Part shown: in pieces, positions 57,509 to 64,000 of the stretch
How the letters are laid out: the number at the start of each line of letters is the position of its first letter
Position numbering within the stretch: the stretch's first letter is position 1
Assembly: GCA_963576785.1 (NCBI GenBank)
Contig: OY756151.1
Location: forward strand, 310,001 to 374,000
Direction: 5' to 3'
DNA: 64,000 nt
Source: Chlorophyllum brunneum
Taxonomy: Eukaryota > Basidiomycota > Agaricomycetes > Agaricales > Agaricaceae
Notes under the pieces: model-generated
Database searches by the model: none
The model's input: the letters and a program-made list of their open reading frames with translations, nothing else
What the model was told of the DNA's origin: nothing
Program-made: the position numbers and the translations under genes

Positions 57509-60500
57509 TTAACGAACCATCTGGGTGGCAGGGACTCCCTTGGGAATGGGAGCATGCGGAACAGGGGCGTGAGGCAACTTGAGTTTGAGACCTGACATTT
57601 TATGTGAGGACGACCGTTGCAAAAGGAGGAAAATGGAAAAGACATACCGAGATCCTCAGCAACAAGGGAAGCACCCTTCTCACCAACGAGGAGAGCAGAA
57701 GAATAAGTGTTCGTGCCCAAGTTGTCCTTGAATATATCCAGTCAGTCGCAAAGAAAGATGAATTTAAGGCGGAGGGGGACGCACAGGGCAGATACTCAAG
57801 TCAACACACTTCAAATTCTGAGTGCCTGTAATTCACGCGTGTGTGAGCTGACGAATGCCAAAGACAATTTTTACCGGTTGGAACATACCATAGACATTAA
57901 GACGAGCATCAACAACACCGCCTTGTTCTCTTGGCTTCATAGCTATTCCGAATCATCAAATCCCCATTCAACCGAATTGGGTCACAATAACATCAACATA
58001 CCACAAGTACCCAGACTGTGCCAAGTCGTCTCGACGTGATCTAATAAAAAGAAAATGAGAAAAAAGAAAATAAGAAACGAGAGGGTGAGCAAAAACTGAC
58101 CGGAAATCCAATCATCGATCGCTTTATCATCATCAGCAGAGTATTTGATACTCTCATGAGTCTTCTGGGCATTATACGTTTCACCAGGTTTATGCCAAGT
58201 ACCTTCACAAACACATCATTTAACAAAATATCTCTCATAATAATAATAATAATATGCGTACCCATGTGAAGACCAACAGTGAACCCCTCAGGCATGAGTC
58301 CTTTCGCAGTTTCAAGATCAATATCTTGACATGCCGCAGGAGAGTTGGGATGGAAATGCGGGTGATGAGATGTAAGTTCACCACGGAAAGCTAAAAATAT
58401 CATCATTTCAGCATTCGAAAAAAAAGGAGTTATGAGGGAGACGTACCGTCCATGCGTCTGGCGACTTCACGACAAACTTTATAACTCCACCTGATAGGAG
58501 CGAAATCGGCCTTGTTATTCATGAATCCAGAATCGAAGAACGGTTCCTTGTACGGGCTCGCAGATGAAATATGAATCTTTTGTTTACTCTTAGCGCACGA
58601 GCGCGGATATACAAAAAGTGTGATTTTACGAACCTTGCCACGACTAGCCGGATACTCAAGATACTGGAACCTACAAAAAACATCAACAATCCCCTCTCAA
58701 AAAACGGAGCGAAAAAAGGAAAAAAAACGTACATGGTAATATACTTCCCAGGCGGCAACAACGTATGATCCGCATACGCACCCGACACAATCGATCCAAA
58801 CATAACCGGTTTATCAGGTTTATTCCTGAAATACTTGTCATAAAACGCATTAAATTCAGGTCCCATTTCCTTCAATTCTTCAGCGGTAGGACGGATCTTG
58901 AATCCTGCGTCGATAGAATTGGATGCGAGACGTGCTTTTTCTGGTGAGATTTCCCATTCTTGGAAGATCTGTGAAAGTGTTTTAGAAGTTTTTTTTGAAG
59001 GGTGAGGGAAGATGGGATTTACCTCTTTTCGCACGTCGGGATCGCCACGGAGGAAGTCGTCGACTGTTTGAGATTCGTTGGAGACGCGGAAAACTAATAA
59101 ATCCATCAGAAACCATAAACCAAAATAACCCAAAACGACGAAAGCTTACTAGAGAGAGTCGTATAATGATCCTGATACTGCTCACTACACCCAATTCAGC
59201 ACATACAAAACATAGCGCTCAAACCACTCACCCAACACCAGGCAAATCACTAACAACCTTAACATCCAACTTCTTCAACAACTCCTTACTCCCCACACCA
59301 CTCCTCTCCAAAATCTGAGGAGTCCCAAGCGTTCCAGAACTCAACACAACACATTTCCTAGCCTTCACAATCGTCTCAAGTAATTGACCACCATGAGCAC
59401 GATTCCTAGCAGGAACATAAGCTACTCCAACAGCTTTATTACCTTCGAATATAACACGATTAACACGTGCGTTTGTACGAAGGAATAAATTGGATTGAGT
59501 GTCCATTACGCTGTGAACGTAGGCTGTTGCGGCGTCTGAACGACGACCGGTGTGTCTGTTGATGTATTTTGCCCAGATTTCGGAAGCGTGAGAGGTTTGG
59601 AGATCTTGGATATCGTCTAGAGATTTTTTTAGATTGAGTTTGTGTCTTTTTCTTTAGAGGACGTACCGCTGAAGGGGATACCGAGAGCATCAGAGGCACG
59701 GAGGAAATCTTGAGCGAGGGGTGTGATGGTTCCACCATTGGAAATGGCAATGGGACCGTCGTAACCGTGCGTATCGTTGTTAGTGGGTTTCTGATAGTTC
59801 TCGAGCTATTAAAATTTCCTGTGAGTTGAATTACCGGATGAGAGGTGGCTGAGTCGTACACGTTTCATGAGAGGAAGGAGGTCTAGCAAAGAGCGTTAGT
59901 GCGAAGGCAGAAATGGAGCTAAGGCTTTTTACCTTTAGCGGTCCAGCCGGGCTGCTTGAAGTCATCTATGGGTGTGGTTTAGATTTTGCGATGAGACAGG
60001 AGAAGGAATAAGATTACCCCAGTCAGATGCGGAGGCCTAGAATTTTACTGATCATTATTGAATTCCAACAGTTGTTTACAAAAATACGTACCCTAGTGTA
60101 CATCTGGAAGTTGATACTAATCGGGAATCTCAGTCCGGACGGTCTCAGGGAGACACGAGAAGCTTACCTGCTTCCACCACCTATTTATAGATTGATTAAC
60201 ATCAAGTTGGTAGTGATTAGGGTATGAACGTACCGAGGATGTTGGCGCATGGAACGATAGATTGCCTTCCACGGAGGTGGGGAGATTTATCAGTGTCAAC
60301 GTAAAACGTTGCTTTATCGTTGCTAATTATCGATTTTGAATAGAGTAATTGATAATGAAAGGGGAAACATACACTCCATCGCGTTGCATGTTTCTGACAA
60401 AGATGCCGGGCCTGTAGACCCAAGGATCGTCGCGGTTATTCGCACCACCTATATGTGATGAGAGGATGATAGTGTTGGTGGTTAGCGGGGAGATTACCTT

Positions 60501-60665
60501 CGATGAGCATGACCTTCAAGTTGGGGTCAGCATATGCGAGACGACCGGCGACGACACATCCTGAGTGGGTTTAGACTAAACTGTGGACATGGCGTAGAGG
60601 CGTTACAGCGTACCTGCGGGACCACCACCGCAGACGATAACATCGACTTCTTCAGGATGACCCAT
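57509..60665 (-). CDS. Alcohol oxidase (GMC oxidoreductase, AOX/methanol oxidase type)
   Basis: Many short exons on the minus strand from ATG 60665 to TAA 57509. The FAD-binding start is V-D-V-I-V-C-G-G-G-P-A-G (split by intron 1). Then comes G-G-G-S-S-I-N-F-Q-M-Y-T with N-Y-K-style GMC signatures, and L-S-S-G-T-L-G-T-P-Q-I-L-E-R-S-G-V-G. The catalytic segment is T-T-W-H-S-L-G-T-C-A-M-K-P with the second active-site Asn in G-T-N-T-Y-S-S-A. Together these identify an alcohol oxidase, which oxidises methanol and short alcohols to aldehydes with O2 and releases H2O2. The C-terminus is A-T-Q-M-V-R, not a peroxisomal SKL/ARF signal. In wood-decaying fungi such enzymes feed H2O2 to peroxidases and use methanol from lignin. 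Not every intron was fixed. Confidence 0.9.
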
Positions 60666-61565
60666 ATCGAGTTAATATAACAGCGAGTTGAAGAGGGGAG
60701 GAGGATAAATAATCCTTAAGGGGGGGAAAGCAAGCATTCAGTGAGAAGGGGTTTTATATGGTAAAAGCCAGATTTTGAGCGAGGGAATAATTGGACATTT
60801 GGAACGAAGGTAATTCCATGTTTCAAGACGTAATGTCAGGTGGTACTGGGGCGTGTACGGGGAATCAGGATGGAAGCGACTGTTCTTGGATGCAAGTGAG
60901 TGATTCATGAGAATAGTGGGTGGGTTGGTTGAATAGTGTGGGTCTGGCGAGTGACGTATGGATGTTGGTTGGGAGATAAGGACCCTGGAGCTCCTCTGCC
61001 TCGGCGAGATGTTCGATGCTTACTCACCTGGAGAGGACCTCCTGACCGAGCGACCTGCGGAGGAAAGATGGATCTTGGAGGGGGAAGACGGATTAATTGA
61101 GTTGAGGTGGGACTCGGAGTGTCGCTAGAAGTGAAGAAAATGATTGAGAAGAGGGGATGGTCGAGTAGAACGGCGTTCTTGGCAGATGCAAGTGGGTCGA
61201 TTGTGAGGAACTGGGGTTATGCGATTTGATGCTGGAGACAGGTCGAGGGAGGTGGCGCTGGTAGACAGGGGGTAGCGACACATGACAGGCGAGAGACCTG
61301 CGAAAAGAAGGGGGTAATGGTTTACGCAGGGGTGAGGAGGAGATATAGATAGTGCTGGGGTTGTGGGAGAGAGAAGAGGCGATGGGAGACTGCCGTCCTC
61401 GCCAATTTCAATTATGCGCTCGTCTTCCCACGGGCGGGCGCTCTTCTCCTGGTGACTGTGCTCTGCGGCGACGAGCGAGGCCAGTGGGCGAGGCAGCGTG
61501 CCCAGCACGTGCTTGCCAGGGTCTAGTCACCGCGTGGAGCACGCTCTCCTCGCAGCACACCACTG
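60666..61565. other. Divergent promoter region
   Basis: 900 bp between the alcohol oxidase start (minus) and the unknown gene start (plus). Minus-strand frames here (61093-61508) are long because the region is G/C-biased, but have no family or splice signals. Probably two promoters. Confidence 0.4.
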
Positions 61566-63708
61566 ATGGCCGTCCACAAACCCCTCCCTGCTCTCCCAAC
61601 AACCCCCCTCACGGTTCTCTCCAGCGACGCTCGTGCTCACCGTGCTCGCCTTGTTCGCCATCTCCTCGCCGACGTCCCCGACCAAGCTAGCTACGAAGGC
61701 TGGGCAGTTGAGATCGAGGATGCGCTCGACACACTCTCTCGCTCTCTTGCTCAGGGAGACTGGCTGACTGGTATTCGGAGTAGCACACAGTCCAGATACC
61801 GCACTCGGCTTGATGCCACCCTCGCTGAGAGACGACCGAGGCCAGAGACCAAGAAGAAGACTCTGGACACGGTCAAGGACACCACTAGAGCGCAGTCACC
61901 TGCCCCTGTCAATCAACCAAACCCTCAGATCGCAGACGACGCCACAGCCAGACGTGCTCGAGCCTTGCACGTCCTGCAACAACTCCGTACACAGATATCA
62001 CGTACAGATATCCCGACAACCGGACAACACCGCACTCACCTCCTCTTGTGCCTCGCACCTCATGGTACACGCCTCCAGGTCGAGGATAACCTCTCAGGTT
62101 GCACCTTTACTCCGTCCAAGTTTCTCCTTCCGCCGGATGTGGACCAGGTAGAGACAGCAGTCCTATATGGAATGCAAGAATGGGACACCAGCGACCGTCA
62201 GTTCTCTCATCTTATATCTCTTTCCAATACCTCATCATCCCACAGACACACATACGGGACAGTCGCCCATCCGTGTCATCGGCGGTACATTCACCTTCTT
62301 CTCCAAAAACCTTGACTCGCTTTCCCAACACTCTACTCTCGCCCAAATCCTTCGCATCTCGATCTACATCCACCTCTCTCTCCTTCTTGAACAACACTTC
62401 CTCTCCGATTCACATGTCCACATCAAATTCCCCCGTCCCAAACTTGCCTTTCCGTCCACATCCGCTCCCTCTGAGAAGGATCTCAAGTCACCCTCTCGGG
62501 TCAATGAGGATCAGTCACCCAACGACAAGGACAACACTTCTGCTTCTCAGTCCCAGTCATCGTCCTCATCGTTAACCCGGAGTCCATTTATACCTCCTGG
62601 GATTCTATCATTCTTCTCTAGGAAAAAACCCCACCACCAAAGCTTGTCTCACCGTGCCCAGACACTAAATCAACCTGGAACCCGCGGCTCTCTCGATCTA
62701 ATTTCGAATTTGAATACATCCGAGCTGGTTCAGGATTCTAGAGCCTCCACAGACAGTCCACCTGCTTCCCCTGCAATCTCACGATTAACAAGGTTTACGC
62801 GAATGGGAGGTCATATTGAACGGACGAGCAGTTCACTTCGCAGACTTGGAGGAGCAAACTCTAACGCCGCCCCTTCCGTCGCCGAGTCTTCACACGAACA
62901 TGAATTGCCACAGGACGATGAATCAACAGACGGACCGTTCACGATAGCTCTCAAACGAATCAACAAATCCAAATCACTACTCTCTACTTCAATCGGCGTG
63001 ACTTTTCTCCCACCTACACTCCTTATCGACCTAGCAGCAAAGGAAGTCAAGCACCCCAATAGACGGTTGAAAGGAGATGAGAGGGCCGCTTTAGCTAGTA
63101 TACTCGGTTGGGCGGGGAGTGGTGGGAAGGATATTGGAAAGGGTATGAGTGGGATGGTCGGGTTTGTGAGACAGCAAGAATTGGAAGTGTTGGTTTCTAG
63201 ACATGTTCCCTCCGCGAAGCATGAAACACACACACCTTCCGTCGTCACGGACCCCCCACCGACGGCATCAACGACTTCGGCGACTTCGACAAATTCGACT
63301 TCGACGTCAACGAGTACGACCATGTCGACTATAGCGAATACAACACCCACACCCTCCTCTCTCACACCTACTACAGTATACCCAAACACTTCTACACTAT
63401 GCTGTGGTCGTCCTCAATGGCTTACCTATCGGTATTTCTCGTACTCGGAACCGGTGGGAGATCAGAGATTGGGTGAAGTTGTGATTGAGATGGTGGCTAC
63501 TGCGGATTTACCTTGTGAGACGGTTGGATGTGGGTTCAAGTGTGGTGAACATGAGATGAGAGTTGTTCATGATGGGATTAGGATTACTGTCAAGGTTGAG
63601 AAGGAGAAGGATTCTCAAGACGATGTGAAGGTTAAAGAGGAGGAGGAAAGATTGAGATGTGGGAGAGTTGTAGGACATGTGAGAAGAAGAGTGAACGGGT
63701 TGGGATGA
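61566..63708 (+). CDS. Conserved-looking protein of unknown function, 697 aa
   Basis: Two exons (61566-62196, 62246-63708; donor GTCAGT, acceptor CCCACAG) total 2094 nt, 697 aa. Within it: an Arg/Ala-rich N-terminal part, G-C-T-F-T-P-S-K-F-L-L-P-P-D-V, the block I-R-V-I-G-G-T-F-T-F-F then L-A-Q-I-L-R-I-S-I-Y-I-H-L-S-L-L-L-E-Q-H-F-L, a Ser-rich middle, S-I-L-G-W-A-G-S-G-G-K, a Thr/Ser low-complexity stretch, and a C-terminal Cys/His region (C-C-G-R-P-Q-W, C-E-T-V-G-C-G-F-K-C-G-E-H) that could bind zinc. I do not recognise the family. A decayed partial copy at 31050-31440 keeps parts of the first half, which supports that this reading is real. It may be cut close to the assembly gap but has its own stop. 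Confidence 0.65.
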
Positions 63709-63854
63709 GTGATGGGACTTTGTACGTTCCCCTCTTTTATCCCTCTAGTGGACGCGTAGCTGATGGTTTGGTAGTTTGTTCTCATATGCGAAGTTTCTGG
63801 AACTATTGATTTATTCGTCAGAGATATACGTCTTGTCACCGGCGCTATGTGAAC

Positions 63855-64000
63855 NNNNNNNNNNNNNNNNNNNNNNNNNNNNNNNNNNNNNNNNNNNNNN
63901 NNNNNNNNNNNNNNNNNNNNNNNNNNNNNNNNNNNNNNNNNNNNNNNNNNNNNNNNNNNNNNNNNNNNNNNNNNNNNNNNNNNNNNNNNNNNNNNNNNNN
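63855..64000. other. Assembly gap (run of N)
   Basis: 146 N at the right end of the window. Sequence 63709-63854 before it is the 3' flank of the last gene. Confidence 1.

Noticed and set aside
61093..61690. Several long frames on both strands between the alcohol oxidase and the last gene
   Set aside because: Low-complexity, no splice logic, and they lie in a divergent promoter region with biased base composition.

Overview
The window is nuclear DNA of a filamentous basidiomycete, most likely an agaric (Agaricomycetes). The evidence is short spliceosomal introns (about 47-70 nt, GT..AG), a FunK1 kinase, NACHT NTPases of the mushroom type, a DUF6533-type membrane protein, a basidiomycete sesquiterpene synthase and an alcohol oxidase. 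No tRNA, rRNA or CRISPR array was recognised. The last 146 bases are an assembly gap.

1-16.9 kb is an AT-rich graveyard of nested retrotransposons: an apparent solo LTR, the 3' end of a decayed Ty1/copia element (minus strand) split by a 5'-truncated LINE, a second truncated LINE lying tail to tail with the first, an almost complete 6.85 kb LINE (5400-12248, minus) bounded by a 12-bp target duplication, and a decayed copia pol with its 3' LTR (to 16862). That LTR ends inside a fragment of a FunK1 kinase gene.

16.9-34 kb is an accessory region: an intact FunK1 kinase (17347-19911), an AT-hook gene destroyed by C-to-T changes (20384-21720), and a tandem array of three minus-strand NACHT genes in which the outer two are open (602 and 605 aa) and the middle one is a pseudogene. 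Next come a degenerate copy of part of the gene found at the right end of the window, and a DUF6533-type seven-helix membrane protein gene.

34.8-45.5 kb holds two tandem SAM-dependent methyltransferase genes with a small secreted, cysteine-rich, probably GPI-anchored protein gene between them. They are followed by a DENND11/LCHN-like gene, prefoldin subunit 5, a small coiled-coil protein and a second cysteine-rich secreted protein with the same cysteine spacing as the first.

45.9-63.7 kb is more conserved: a damaged cyclin-like gene, the long MON2 trafficking gene, an intact sesquiterpene synthase, cyclophilin H, an alcohol oxidase of the GMC family and a 697-aa protein I cannot name. Housekeeping genes (MON2, prefoldin 5, cyclophilin H, DENND11) alternate with lineage-specific genes (NACHT, FunK1, methyltransferases, Cys-rich proteins). 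The left half shows transposon-driven decay and duplication. Exon coordinates in the entries were worked out by hand from splice signals and reading-frame continuity; where the summed exons are a multiple of three this is stated.
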